64,000 bases of DNA. Origin: Jiella pelagia. Its GTDB lineage: Bacteria > Pseudomonadota > Alphaproteobacteria > Rhizobiales > Rhizobiaceae. Made by a program: the position numbers and the translations under genes. Of the stretch, positions 48,988 to 61,714 are shown in pieces (the stretch's first letter is position 1; each line of letters opens with the position of its first letter). The notes under the pieces were generated by a model. That model was not told the origin of the DNA, made no database searches, and worked only from the letters and a program-made list of their open reading frames with translations. Where the stretch lies: assembly GCF_026898155.1 (NCBI RefSeq), contig NZ_CP114029.1, positions 5,435,072-5,499,071 of the forward strand, in the 5' to 3' direction.

Positions 48988-50350
48988 TCAGGCGGCCTCG
49001 GCCATGCCGATGCGGTTGCGGCCGGCGCGCTTGGCATCATACAGCGCGGCGTCGGCGCGCTTCAACAGCGCCTCGCGCGCCTCCGGCATGCCCGCCGCGC
49101 CCGCCGCCACCGCAACGCCGGCGCTGACCGTCACGGTCAGCGGCTCGCCGGGAAGCGGGAACGGCGCGTCGCAGACCGCCTGGCGGATCCGCTCGGCGAC
49201 GGTCGCGGCGGTGTCGGCATCGGCGCCCGGCATCAGGACGGCGAATTCCTCGCCGCCGAACCGGCAGGCGAGATCGCTCGCCCGCACCGCCGCCTTCAGC
49301 CGCTTGGCAAATTCCCGCAAAACGGCATCGCCGGCATCGTGGCCGAAGCCGTCATTGACCCGCTTGAAATGGTCGATGTCGAACAGCGCCACGGCAAAGC
49401 CCTCGGCGGCGCTCGCGGCGCGCGCGAGGTGGATGTCGAAGAAGCGGCGGTTGTGGAGGCCGGTCAAGGGGTCGGTGACGGCGAGGCTCGATGGTCTGCT
49501 GCAGCGACTGGCGCAGGCCCTCGTCGTAGCGCTTGCGGCGCAGCTGGGTTCTGAGCCGCGCGGCGAGTTCGTTGCGGTCGATTGGCCGGGAGACATAGTC
49601 GTTGGCGCCAAGTTCGAGCGCCCGCGCCGCCTTTGCCTCGTCGCCGGCTTCGGCCAGCGCGAGGATCGGCAGGAGCCGCGTCGCCTCGGCCGAGCGCAGC
49701 TGCGAGATCAGCCGCAGCGGGTCGTTCCGTGTGGCCGCAAGGTCGATCAGGATGACGTCGGCGGCGCCCGCGGTCTGCAGCAGCGCGCCGGGCTCGGCGA
49801 CGACGGTCAGCTCGGTCTCGGTGCGCAGGCGCCGAGCGATCTGGCGCCCCTCTTCCGCCGCCTCGACATAGGCAACGGTCCGCGAATTCGCCGAGGTCGC
49901 CAGCTGGCGCAGCATCTCCATTTCGCCGCCCACGAGCTGCATCGCCGTCTCGGCCCTGCTCCTCAGCTCGTCGGTGATTCGCTTCAGCCGGGTCAGGCTG
50001 CGGACGCGGGACAGGAGCGCCAGATCGCCGACGGGCTTGGTGAGGAAGTCGTCGGCGCCCGCATCAAGGCCCGCCAGCCGATCCTCGGGCTGGTCCAGCG
50101 CCGTGATCAACACGACCGGCACATGCATCAGCCGCGGCGAGGCCTTGATCCTGCGGCAGACCTCGAACCCGTCGAGCCCCGGCATCATCACGTCGAGCAA
50201 GACGAGATCGACGGGCTGGGCGGCGAGAATGGCAAGTGCCGCCTCGCCGCTGTCGGCGCTCGACACCTCGTAATATTCCGCCGCCAGCTTTGCCGTCAGA
50301 AGCCGCAGGTTCACCTCGATGTCGTCGACGACGAGAATGCGCGCGGTCAT
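48988..50350 (-). CDS. pleD: PleD-like response regulator diguanylate cyclase (frameshifted as sequenced)
   Basis: Two receiver domains and a GGDEF domain: MTARILVVDDIEVNLRLLTA with the phospho-acceptor Asp in VLLDVMMPGLDGFEV, a second degenerate receiver (VILIDLAATRNDPLRLISQL), then AVTDPLTGLHNRRFFDIHLA and the active-site FGGEEF. It makes cyclic di-GMP and controls the swarmer-to-stalked type transition in alphaproteobacteria. The frame breaks at 49483-49489, which reads GAGGCTC; GAGCTC restores QQTIELAVTDPLTGLHNRR. Repaired length is about 454 residues. Eight bases after divK, so one operon. Confidence 0.94.
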
Positions 50351-50358
50351 CGCCGCGC

Positions 50359-50730
50359 TCAGGCGTCGTCGAGGAAGGAGCGGATCACTTCCATGAAGCG
50401 GTTCACCGAGATCGGCTTCGAGATATAGGCCTCGCAGCCGCCCTGGCGGATGCGCTCCTCGTCGCCCTTCATGGCGAAGGCCGTGACCGCGATGATCGGG
50501 ATCTTGAACAGCTCAGGATCGGCCTTGAGCTGCCGCGTGACATCGAGCCCCGATATTTCCGGGAGCTGGATGTCCATGAGGATCAGGTCCGGCCGCTCGG
50601 CGCGGGCAAGGTCCATCGCGTCCAGGCCATTGCGAGTCTGTACAGTGTCATAGCCGTGCGCGACGAGAAGATCGCGGAACAGCTTCATGTTCAGCTCATT
50701 GTCTTCGACGATCATGACCTTCTTTGCCAT
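50359..50730 (-). CDS. divK: Single-domain response regulator DivK
   Basis: 123 residues, a lone receiver domain: MAKKVMIVEDNELNMKLFRD, phospho-acceptor Asp in LILMDIQLPEISGLDV, and the conserved Thr/Lys in IIAVTAFAMKG and YISKPISVNRF. DivK connects the DivJ/PleC kinases to the CtrA cell-cycle pathway. The sequence is very close to known DivK proteins and lies directly upstream of pleD, as in Caulobacter and rhizobia. Confidence 0.96.
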   Translation of the reverse strand: MAKKVMIVEDNELNMKLFRDLLVAHGYDTVQTRNGLDAMDLARAERPDLILMDIQLPEISGLDVTRQLKADPELFKIPIIAVTAFAMKGDEERIRQGGCEAYISKPISVNRFMEVIRSFLDDA

Positions 50731-50801
50731 CGTCGATTCTCCTTGCCTCGACCGAGCCGCGAATTTCGATTACCCCATCTTATCTAAGCGGACTTCATTA
50801 A

Positions 50802-50813
50802 GATTCGGGAATC
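50802..50813. promoter_or_regulatory. Two GANTC (CcrM) sites in the divK upstream region
   Basis: GATTC (50802-50806) and GAATC (50809-50813) lie two bases apart, about 75 bases upstream of the divK ATG and just before the DUF3572 start. GANTC is the target of the cell-cycle methyltransferase CcrM. A TTGA-N6-TTAAC near-match to the CtrA box follows at 50820-50834. Confidence 0.5.
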
Positions 50814-50819
50814 GCTCCA

Positions 50820-51152
50820 TTGAATTTCGTTAACGATCCTGGGGGCGGTCGGTTACGGGCTGCAAAACCTGCGGTGCTCGACGCGGAAACGGCCGAGACC
50901 ATTGCCATTCAAGGCCTGACCTTCATCGCAGCCGACCCAGTGCTTTGGCCACGCTTCCTCGCGATCACCGGGATCGACCAATCACAACTTCGGGATGCTG
51001 CCCGTGCGAGGGGATTTCTGCCGGGCGTTCTTGATTTCATCCTCGCCCACCGACCGACGCTCGACGCCTTTTGCGCGGCGCAGGAACTCCGGCAACAGTC
51101 CGTTTCCGATGCGCGGCAACTCCTGAACGGTCCCGAGGACGTCATCGAATAA
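50820..51152 (+). CDS. DUF3572-type protein
   Basis: 110 residues from TTG 50820. ETAETIAIQGLTFIAADPVL, then WPRFLAITGIDQSQLRDAAR and FLPGVLDFILAHRPTLDAFC match the small helical DUF3572 proteins that sit between dinB and divK in many rhizobia. Function unknown. The start is uncertain because no good RBS precedes it; the conserved region begins near residue 20. Confidence 0.75.
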   Translation: MNFVNDPGGGRLRAAKPAVLDAETAETIAIQGLTFIAADPVLWPRFLAITGIDQSQLRDAARARGFLPGVLDFILAHRPTLDAFCAAQELRQQSVSDARQLLNGPEDVIE

Positions 51153-51291
51153 GTGATGCGGCATGGCGCTCGCCACCGTGATCACCAGAGCAGAACCAGA
51201 CGTCGTTCAGGCGTTGTTTTATCGCTTACAGACAGTTGCTTACAAAGGCCGGCTGCGGCTTTTTCCGAACGTATCCAAAGGTTGAGGTGCC

Positions 51292-51951
51292 ATGGCAAGG
51301 TCGGTTGAAACGAGAGGGCCGGCAATCGTTGATCTGCCGCAACGGCATGAGGCGCTTCTCGTCCTCGATATCGATGAAGTCGTGCTGGAATTCATCACAC
51401 CCTTTTGTCGGCTCCTTGAAGATCACGGCGCCAGGCTGCATCCCGAAAGCTTCAGACTCACCGGCAATGTCCGCGAGATTTCGACCGGCGCGGCGCTGTC
51501 CGGCAACCGGCTGGACGCAATCACCGAGCAGCTCTACCGCGAGCAGGACGTGCGCCAAAGGCCGGTCGATCAGGTCCATGAGGCGCTCGACAGTCTCTCG
51601 CGCCGCGCCGACATCGTCTTCCTGACGGCGATGACGCCGAGCCACTACGATCGCCGCCGGCGGACGCTCGATCAAAGCGGCCTTGCCTATCCGATGATCG
51701 CAACGGAGCGCTCGAAGGGCGCAGTGGTCGCCGAATTGTGCGAACGGTGGAGCAGCGGCCCGATGGTTTTCGTCGACGACCTGCCGCCGAACCTTGCCGC
51801 CGTACAAAGAAGCGCGCCTCAGGTTCGGCTTCTGCACTTCATGGCGAACGATACGTTCCGGCCGCATCTGCCGCCATTGCCGGCGGGTGCGGCGAGCGCA
51901 GACGACTGGCCGGAGGCTGCCGCCAAAATCAGGACATGGCTCGACGGCTGA
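51292..51951 (+). CDS. HAD-like hydrolase-fold protein
   Basis: 219 residues. HAD-type motifs: ALLVLDIDEVVLEFITPFC (motif I DxD), IVFLTAMTPSHYDRRRRTL (motif II Thr), ERSKGAVVAEL (Lys of motif III) and GPMVFVDDLPPNLAAVQR (motif IV). HAD proteins are mostly phosphatases; the substrate is unknown. It lies between DUF3572 and dinB, apparently an insertion into the usual order. ATG at 51292 follows AAGGTTGAGGTGCC. Confidence 0.75.
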   Translation: MARSVETRGPAIVDLPQRHEALLVLDIDEVVLEFITPFCRLLEDHGARLHPESFRLTGNVREISTGAALSGNRLDAITEQLYREQDVRQRPVDQVHEALDSLSRRADIVFLTAMTPSHYDRRRRTLDQSGLAYPMIATERSKGAVVAELCERWSSGPMVFVDDLPPNLAAVQRSAPQVRLLHFMANDTFRPHLPPLPAGAASADDWPEAAAKIRTWLDG

Positions 51952-52049
51952 CGGACTTTGGGCAGACGAACCCAAGAGATTCGTCGCTGCGGCCACTCGT
52001 CGCCCTGCAGTGCTCTGGCTATGATCGATGTTCACGGACGGCGTTCACC

Positions 52050-53388
52050 ATGGCGGTCATCGCAACCTTCTGCCGCGACTGTTTCTCACCTGCCAAGGCC
52101 GGGGCCCGCCGCTGTCGCGCGTGCGGCAGCCCGCGGCTCCTCGATCATCCGGAATTGGCCGCCCTGTCGATCGCCCATCTCGACTGCGACGCCTTTTACG
52201 CCAGCATCGAAAAGCGGGATCGGCCGGACCTTTCCGATAAGCCGCTGATCATCGGCGGTGGCCGGCGCGGCGTCGTCTCGACCGCATGCTACATCGCCCG
52301 GATCCGTGGCGTGAAGTCGGCCATGCCGATGTTCAAGGCGCTGAAGCTTTGTCCGGACGCGGTGGTGCTGCGGCCGGACATGGCCAAATATGTCGGCGTC
52401 GCCCGATCCATCCGAGTGCTCATGGGCGAGATCACCCCGCTCGTGGAACCGCTTTCGATCGACGAGGCCTTTCTCGATCTGTCAGGCACCGAGGCGCTGC
52501 ATCGCGAGCCGAACTCTGTGACGCTGGCAAGGCTCGCCAAGCGCATCGAGACGGAACTCGGCATCACCGTCTCGATAGGCCTGTCCCACAACAAGTTTCT
52601 CGCCAAGATCGCCAGTGAGCCTCGGCAAACCGCGCGGCTTTTCGGTCATCGGCAGAGCGGAAACGGCAGTGTTTCTCGCCGCGAAGCCGATCAGCCTGAT
52701 CTGGGGCGTCGGTCAGGCGATGGAGCAAAAACTCGCCCGCGACGGGCTGCACCGGATCGGCCAGTTGCAGGCCATGGAAGAAACCGAGCTGATGAAGCGC
52801 TATGGCGATACCGGCCGCAGGCTGTGGCGCCTGTCGCACGGCATCGACCACCGGCCCGTCAGCCCACGGTCAGAGGCAAAGAGCATATCGGCGGAGACGA
52901 CCTTCAATGTCGACATCGCCTCACTCGACGAGTTGACGCCCATCCTGCGCGACCTTTCCGAGAAGGTTGCGGGCCGGCTGAAGAAGACCGACCTCGCCGC
53001 CTCGACCATCGTTCTCAAGCTGAAGACCGCCGATTTCCGTCTCAGGACTCGCAATCGGAAACTCGCAAATCCAACGCGGCTGGCCGATCGCATCTTCGCG
53101 GCCGGGCGAACACTGCTCCAAAAGGAAACCGATGGCACGCGCTTCCGGCTGATCGGCATCGGTTGTGCGGACTTTTCCGCCGCCGTGAATGCCGATCCGA
53201 CCGACCTTGTCGATCCAGGAGCCCTGAAGCGGGCCAAGGCGGAAGCCGCGCTCGACCGTCTTCGCAGCAAGTTCGGCGACGCGGCCATCGAAACCGGCAT
53301 CACCTTCGGACAATTGCAGCGCCGGCGGAGGGAGAAGCCACAGATCGAGGCGGTCAGGCCTTCGCTGGACCCGACCAAGACAGACTGA
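52050..53388 (+). CDS. dinB: DNA polymerase IV (Y-family; frameshifted as sequenced)
   Basis: Translesion polymerase. An N-terminal Cys-rich segment (CRDCFSPAKAGARRCRACGS), typical of rhizobial DinB, could bind zinc. Catalytic acidic residues are in IAHLDCDAFYASIEKRDRPD and LSIDEAFLDLSG. The frame breaks at 52617-52623 (GAGCCTC); GAGCTC restores FLAKIASELGKPRGFSVIGR. The thumb and little-finger domains follow to the Lys/Arg-rich end. Repaired length about 445 residues. Start at ATG 52050. Confidence 0.93.
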
Positions 53389-53570
53389 CGACGCTTTCGG
53401 TAACCGCCGGATGTCGGCGCGCGAAGCAAGGGCAAGCAGCTGATCGGTGTGCCGAGGCATTCGCGGCGATGGCCAGCAGAGAAAACGCCGGTGCCACGAC
53501 TGGCGACGGCCAAGACCGGTACGCCTCGAGCAGAATTGCCCGCGACTGGTCTGCGCACGACGTCTCGGCG

Positions 53571-57057
<3,487 letters not shown>

Positions 57058-57276
57058 GGCGAGACCTCGATCTGCAATTCCGTCGATCCGTCGGCGTCGC
57101 GCTCTTCCCGCGACCGGCGCATCGGTATCTTTGGCGGCCGAAGCCCCGATCGGCTAGGGGTAGGACGCCGCTCCGCCCGAGAAAAGGACATGGGGGGCCC
57201 GATCCCCAGGAAACCGCCCCCCTCCACCGCGATTTTCGCCCGACTGGCGGAACGGAGTCGGACGGCCGGCGCCCGA

Positions 57277-57363
57277 TCAGACGGCGTGAATGATCATGCC
57301 GAGAGCGAAGAGAAAGCTGGAGATGGCAAGGAGAGACAGAACGTCCTTGGCGACGGTGAGCAT
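57277..57363 (-). CDS. 28-residue single-span membrane peptide
   Basis: MLTVAKDVLSLLAISSFLFA continuing LGMIIHAV, a Lys-Asp N-terminus followed by one hydrophobic helix of about 18 residues. CGGAGG stands 8 bases before the ATG at 57363. Similar tiny peptides are, as far as I recall, common in Rhizobiales and usually missed by gene finders. Located between dnaE and lolD on the same strand. Function unknown. Confidence 0.6.
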   Translation of the reverse strand: MLTVAKDVLSLLAISSFLFALGMIIHAV

Positions 57364-57624
57364 GGAAAGAGCCTCCGTTGGCGTGATGTCTCCATCTGTT
57401 CCTGTTTTGTTCCATATGTCAACGGACGCGACGACCTTCCACTGTCAGCAGTATGATAGCCAACTACGGATCATCCTATGTCTGATCGGGCTGCGCTTCC
57501 TCGTTCAGGCGAAGACGCAGATGACGACGAGGCGCAGGGACACCCTGCGCCGGGTGTTGTGCCCGGCGCGGTGGCGTCTTCGTTCGTGGAATAGTCGCGG
57601 GGGAGCACTGCCGCCGTTAGGCGA

Positions 57625-58321
57625 TCAGTGCATCGCGAGAGGCAGGATCTTCCCGTTTTCCAGGGTGATCGCGTAATCCATCCGGCGAGCGAGATCGTGG
57701 TTGTGGGTGGCGATGAGTGCCGCGACGCCAGACTGGCGCACCAGCGCCGTCAGAGCGTCGAAAACGTATCCGGCGGTCGTCGGATCGAGATTGCCGGTGG
57801 GCTCATCGGCGAGGAGAACGTGCGGCGAGTTGGCCACTGCGCGGGCGATGGCGACGCGCTGCTGCTCGCCGCCGGAGAGCCTCAGCCGGCCGATGCTGGG
57901 ACCGCGCGCCGATCCGCATGTAGTCGAGGAGTTCCTGCGCCCGAACGGCAGCGTCCTTGCGCGCCAGCCCGCCGATCATCTGCGGCAGCATGACGTTTTC
58001 CAGCGCAGAGAATTCCGGCAACAGATGGTGGAACTGGTAGACGAAGCCGATCGCGTGCCGGCGCATCGCCGTGCGGGCCTCGTCGCCGAGCGTGCCGCAG
58101 GCGACGCCGCCGACATGGACCTCGCCGGAATCCGGCCGGTCGAGGAGGCCGGCGATGTGGAGTAGCGTCGACTTGCCGGCGCCCGACGGCGCGACGAGCG
58201 CCACCATCTCGCCTGGCGCAAGCGTGATCTCGGCGTCCTTGAGGATCGTCAGCCGGTTCTCGCCCTGCCGATATTCCTTGCCGACGGCTTCAAGCCGCAG
58301 CGCATGGTTTTCTGCTGTCAT
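57625..58321 (-). CDS. lolD: Lipoprotein-releasing ABC transporter ATP-binding protein (frameshifted as sequenced)
   Basis: Walker A in VALVAPSGAGKSTLLHIAG, signature LSGGEQQRVAIARAV, Walker B VLLADEPTGNLD and the switch His in IATHNHDLARRMD. With LolCE it releases lipoproteins from the inner membrane towards LolA. The frame breaks at 57877-57883 (plus strand GAGCCTC), exactly before the signature motif; GAGCTC restores HRPAELSGGEQQR. The start ATG 58321 overlaps the lolCE stop (ATGA). About 231 residues after repair. Normally essential. Confidence 0.95.
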
Positions 58322-59616
58322 TCGTATCGCAACGCATCGACGGGATCGAGCCGCGAGGCCCGCCATGAGGGAAGGATGGTCGCCAGGAAGGACAGGCCGA
58401 TCGCCATGGCGACGACAAGGACGACTTCGCTCGGATCGACCTCGGCGGGGAGTTGGCTGAGGAAGTAGAATTCCGGATTGAACAGGACAACGCCGGTGAC
58501 CCAGGAGAAGAACTGCCGGATGCTCTCGATGTTGAGGCAGAAGAGAAGACCGAGAACGAACCCCGCCAGCGTCCCGGCAAAGCCGATCGTCGCCCCGGTG
58601 ATGAAAAAGACGCGCATCACCGCGCCCTTGGTGGCGCCCATGGTGCGCAGGATGGCGATATCGCGCCCCTTGTCCTTCACCAGCATGAACAGGCCGGAGA
58701 TGATGTTCAGCGCGGCGACAAGGACGATCAGCGTCAGGATGATGAACATGACGTTGCGCTCGACGCTGAGGGCCGAGAAGAAGCTCTGGTTCTGGGTTTC
58801 CCAGGTGACGGTGTAGACCGCCCGTCCGGCCGCCCGCTCGATCTCAGGCTGCAGGGCCCTCACCTCGTCCGGACGATCGACGAAGATCTCGATCGACTGA
58901 ACCTGGTTCTCCTGGTTGAAGAAGAGCTGCGCCTCCGAAAGCGGCATGTAGACATAGGCCGCGTCGTATTCCGACATGCCGATCTCGAAGATCGCCGTCA
59001 CCGGATAGGCTTTCACCCGCGGGCTGGTGCCGAAGGCGGTGACGTCCCCGTCCGGCGAGATCAGGGTGATCATGTCGCCAAGCCCGATGCCGAGAGAGGA
59101 AGCGAGCCGGCTGCCGACGGCGACCCCGTCGCCGGTGTCGAAGCCTTCCAGGCTGCCGAGCTTGACGTTCTCGGAGACCGGCGCGAGCTTCGTCAGGTCC
59201 TGCAGCCGGACGCCGCGCACCAGCGCGCCGGTCGAGCCTGAGTTCGGGCCCTGGGCGAGCACCTGCCCCTGCACCATCGGCATGACGAACTGGACGCCGT
59301 TCACCTGCCCGATGCGATCGGCGACCTGTTCGTAATCGGTCAACGGCCGGTCGATCGGATAGAGGATGACATGGCCGTTGACGCCGAGGATCCGCATCAT
59401 GAGTTCGCCGCGAAAGCCGTTCATCACCGACATCACGATGATCAGCGCGGCAACGCCGAGCATGATCCCGACGAAGGAGAACCCGGCAATGACCGAAACA
59501 CCGGCGTCTCTGCGGCGGGCGCGCAGATAGCGCCCGGCGATCATCCATTCGAAGCGCGAAAACGGCCGGCTGCCGCGGGAAGCGTCCGCGACCGTCGGGC
59601 TTTCCGGCAGGCTCAT
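58318..59616 (-). CDS. lolC: Lipoprotein-releasing ABC transporter permease LolCE
   Basis: 432 residues, MacB/FtsX-like permease. N-terminal cytoplasmic and first helix region FEWMIAGRYLRARRRDAGVS with VSVIAGFSFVGIMLGVAALI, a large periplasmic domain, then three helices and the C-terminal LPSWRASRLDPVDALRYE. Alphaproteobacteria usually have one LolC/E hybrid protein working as a homodimer. Stop overlaps lolD, and its own start overlaps the proS stop, both by ATGA, so the operon is tightly coupled. Confidence 0.94.
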   Translation of the reverse strand: MSLPESPTVADASRGSRPFSRFEWMIAGRYLRARRRDAGVSVIAGFSFVGIMLGVAALIIVMSVMNGFRGELMMRILGVNGHVILYPIDRPLTDYEQVADRIGQVNGVQFVMPMVQGQVLAQGPNSGSTGALVRGVRLQDLTKLAPVSENVKLGSLEGFDTGDGVAVGSRLASSLGIGLGDMITLISPDGDVTAFGTSPRVKAYPVTAIFEIGMSEYDAAYVYMPLSEAQLFFNQENQVQSIEIFVDRPDEVRALQPEIERAAGRAVYTVTWETQNQSFFSALSVERNVMFIILTLIVLVAALNIISGLFMLVKDKGRDIAILRTMGATKGAVMRVFFITGATIGFAGTLAGFVLGLLFCLNIESIRQFFSWVTGVVLFNPEFYFLSQLPAEVDPSEVVLVVAMAIGLSFLATILPSWRASRLDPVDALRYE

Positions 59617-60935
59617 GCCGACACCCTGGCGACGACCGAGCCGAGCGGGATGGTCTCCCGCTCGCCGGTAGCGCGGACCTTGATCTCGGCCTCGCCCGCC
59701 TTGGCGCCGCGCGGACCGACGATCACCTGCATCGGCAGGCCGATGAGGTCCATGGTAGCGAACTTGGCGCCCGCTCGGGTCTCCTGGTCGTCGTAGAGAA
59801 CATCGATCCCGGACGCCTCGAGTTCGCGATAGATTGTCTCGCAGGCGGCGTCGCAGTCGGCGTCGCCGGGCTTCATGTTGATCAGTCCGACGTCGAAGGG
59901 TGCGACGGATTTCGGCCAGACGATGCCTGCCTCGTCGTGGGACGCCTCGATGATGGCGGCGATCAGCCGGCTCGGGCCGATGCCGTAGGAGCCCATGTGG
60001 ACGGGCGTGTCCTTGCCGTCCGGCCCGGTGACGACGGCGTTCATCGCCTCGGAATATTTGGTGCCGAAATAGAAGATGTGGCCGACCTCGATGCCACGGG
60101 CGGCGACCCGTTCGCCCTCGGGAAGCGCCTCCCAGGCGGCGGTGTCGTGCATCTCGTCGGTCGCGGCATAGGGCGTCGTCCAGGTCTTGACGACCGAGGC
60201 CAGCGATACGGCGTCGGCGAAGTCGACGTCCTCGCCCGGAACGGCAAGGTCGAGGAAGTCGCGGTGGCAGAACACCTCGCTCTCGCCGGTCGAGGCGAGG
60301 ATGATGAACTCGTGAGAGAGATTGCCGCCGATCGGCCCGGTGTCCGCCCGCATCGGGATCGCCTTCAGCCCGCAACGAGCAAAGGTGCGAAGATAGGAGA
60401 CGAACATCCGATGATAGGCGGTCTGGGCCGCGTCGAAGTCGACGTCGAAGGAATAGGCGTCCTTCATCAGGAATTCGCGCGAGCGCATGACGCCGAACCG
60501 GGGCCGCACCTCGTCACGGAACTTCCACTGGATGTGGTAGAGGTTGAGCGGCAGGTCCTTGTAGGATCGGACATAGGACCGGAAGATGTCGGTGATCATC
60601 TCCTCGTTGGTCGGGCCATAGAGAAGATCCCGCTCATGGCGGTCCTCGATCCGCAGCATCTCCTTGCCATAGGCCTCGTAGCGGCCGCTCTCGCGCCACA
60701 GATCGGCGGACTGGATTGTCGGCATCAACAGTTCGACCGCGCCGGAGCGGTTCTGTTCCTCGCGGATGATCCCGCAGACCTTGTCGAGGACGCGCTTGCC
60801 GAGCGGCAGGAACGAGTAGATGCCCGCCGCCTGCTGGCGGATCATCCCCGCCCGCAGCATGAGCCGGTGCGAGACGATTTCCGCCTCTTTCGGGTTTTCC
60901 TTGAGGATGGGCAGAAAAAACCGCGACAGACGCAT
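59613..60935 (-). CDS. proS: Prolyl-tRNA synthetase, short alphaproteobacterial type
   Basis: 440 residues. Class II motifs: LMLRAGMIRQQAAGIYSFLP (motif 1 region), FRDEVRPRFGVMRSREFLMK (motif 2) and GSYGIGPSRLIAAIIEASHD (motif 3), followed by the anticodon-binding domain ending GSVVARVSA. It charges tRNA-Pro. The short form lacks the editing insertion found in E. coli ProS. First gene of the proS-lolCE-lolD run. Confidence 0.96.
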   Translation of the reverse strand: MRLSRFFLPILKENPKEAEIVSHRLMLRAGMIRQQAAGIYSFLPLGKRVLDKVCGIIREEQNRSGAVELLMPTIQSADLWRESGRYEAYGKEMLRIEDRHERDLLYGPTNEEMITDIFRSYVRSYKDLPLNLYHIQWKFRDEVRPRFGVMRSREFLMKDAYSFDVDFDAAQTAYHRMFVSYLRTFARCGLKAIPMRADTGPIGGNLSHEFIILASTGESEVFCHRDFLDLAVPGEDVDFADAVSLASVVKTWTTPYAATDEMHDTAAWEALPEGERVAARGIEVGHIFYFGTKYSEAMNAVVTGPDGKDTPVHMGSYGIGPSRLIAAIIEASHDEAGIVWPKSVAPFDVGLINMKPGDADCDAACETIYRELEASGIDVLYDDQETRAGAKFATMDLIGLPMQVIVGPRGAKAGEAEIKVRATGERETIPLGSVVARVSA

Positions 60936-61291
60936 TCGTGGTCCGATCAGATCGAGAGATTTCGCGCGAAGCGCGCGCCGAACCGGCTCTTAACCGGTCA
61001 TAACGGCGATGAAAAGTCGGGAGTTGGGCACAAAGCCCGATCGTCGCAGAGACGTCATCAAAGTATCTCTCGGTTCTGATGGCGGACTGGTGATTCTCCT
61101 TCGTTCGCCGGGCGGTTTTATCTTCTCCAGCCGCGGCGCATCCAGGCGCAGGCCGCAGGACCTTCAACCGTCGGCCTTCGATGACCTGAGAGCGGCACGA
61201 GATGCTGCCATTCTCCCCCGGGACACAGCCATTGCGGCGGCCCGGGCAGTGGCGCAAACGGTGCCGGCAGCGGTATCATCACTTTCGAACA

Positions 61292-61310
61292 CACGTGAAA
61301 AATTCACGTG
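61292..61310. promoter_or_regulatory. Perfect palindrome CACGTGAA-AAA-TTCACGTG
   Basis: An eight-base inverted repeat with a 3-base AT spacer, the shape of a dimeric regulator binding site. It lies between proS and the candidate sRNA. The cognate regulator is unknown; it could also fold as RNA. Confidence 0.5.
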
Positions 61311-61345
61311 ACAAGTTGGTGACTGGCCGCTAACGTCCGGCTGCA

Positions 61346-61369
61346 TAAAAAACGCGCCACCAACGGCGC
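61346..61369 (-). terminator. Rho-independent terminator, minus strand
   Basis: On the minus strand GCGCC-GTTGGT-GGCGC is followed by GTTTTTT. It would end minus-strand transcription arriving from the GntR region. Confidence 0.6.
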
Positions 61370-61372
61370 AAA

Positions 61373-61500
61373 ATCAGGCGGTCTAGTCTCGGGAGGACGT
61401 GATTTCCGGCGCGGCTCATACCGCAGCCCCGGCTTTAGTCCGGTGTGAAATCCAGGCACGCAAATTGAAGATGCAAGGCGAAAGCCTTGCATTTTTTTTG
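61373..61500 (+). ncRNA. Candidate structured small RNA with terminator
   Basis: A textbook terminator ends here (ATGCAAGGC-GAAA-GCCTTGCAT then eight T, 61471-61499) with no plausible protein gene before it. The preceding bases can fold into a three-way structure: GATTTC (61401-61406) with GAAATC (61447-61452) enclosing GCGG/CCGC (61411-61414 with 61421-61424) and CCGG/CCGG (61429-61432 with 61440-61443). No family recognised; the 5' end is a guess. The rest of 60936-61714 has no supportable protein gene. Confidence 0.55.
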
Positions 61501-61714
61501 TGCAGATTCCACAAGCGCCGCAAATCGGACCATTTGTCGAGACCGCTTCAACGACCACTGGCTTCAGCTCGAAGCGCAGGTCCATGAGGCGGAAGTCTCC
61601 GACGTTCGAGCGTCCGCCCCGCGCCATGACAATCGCCAATATGAAGCAGCCGAGCAGTCGCTGAGGTTTGTCGGTCGTAGCCTTTACCGCCCGCGGCGGG
61701 TCGTTCGGTCCGCC

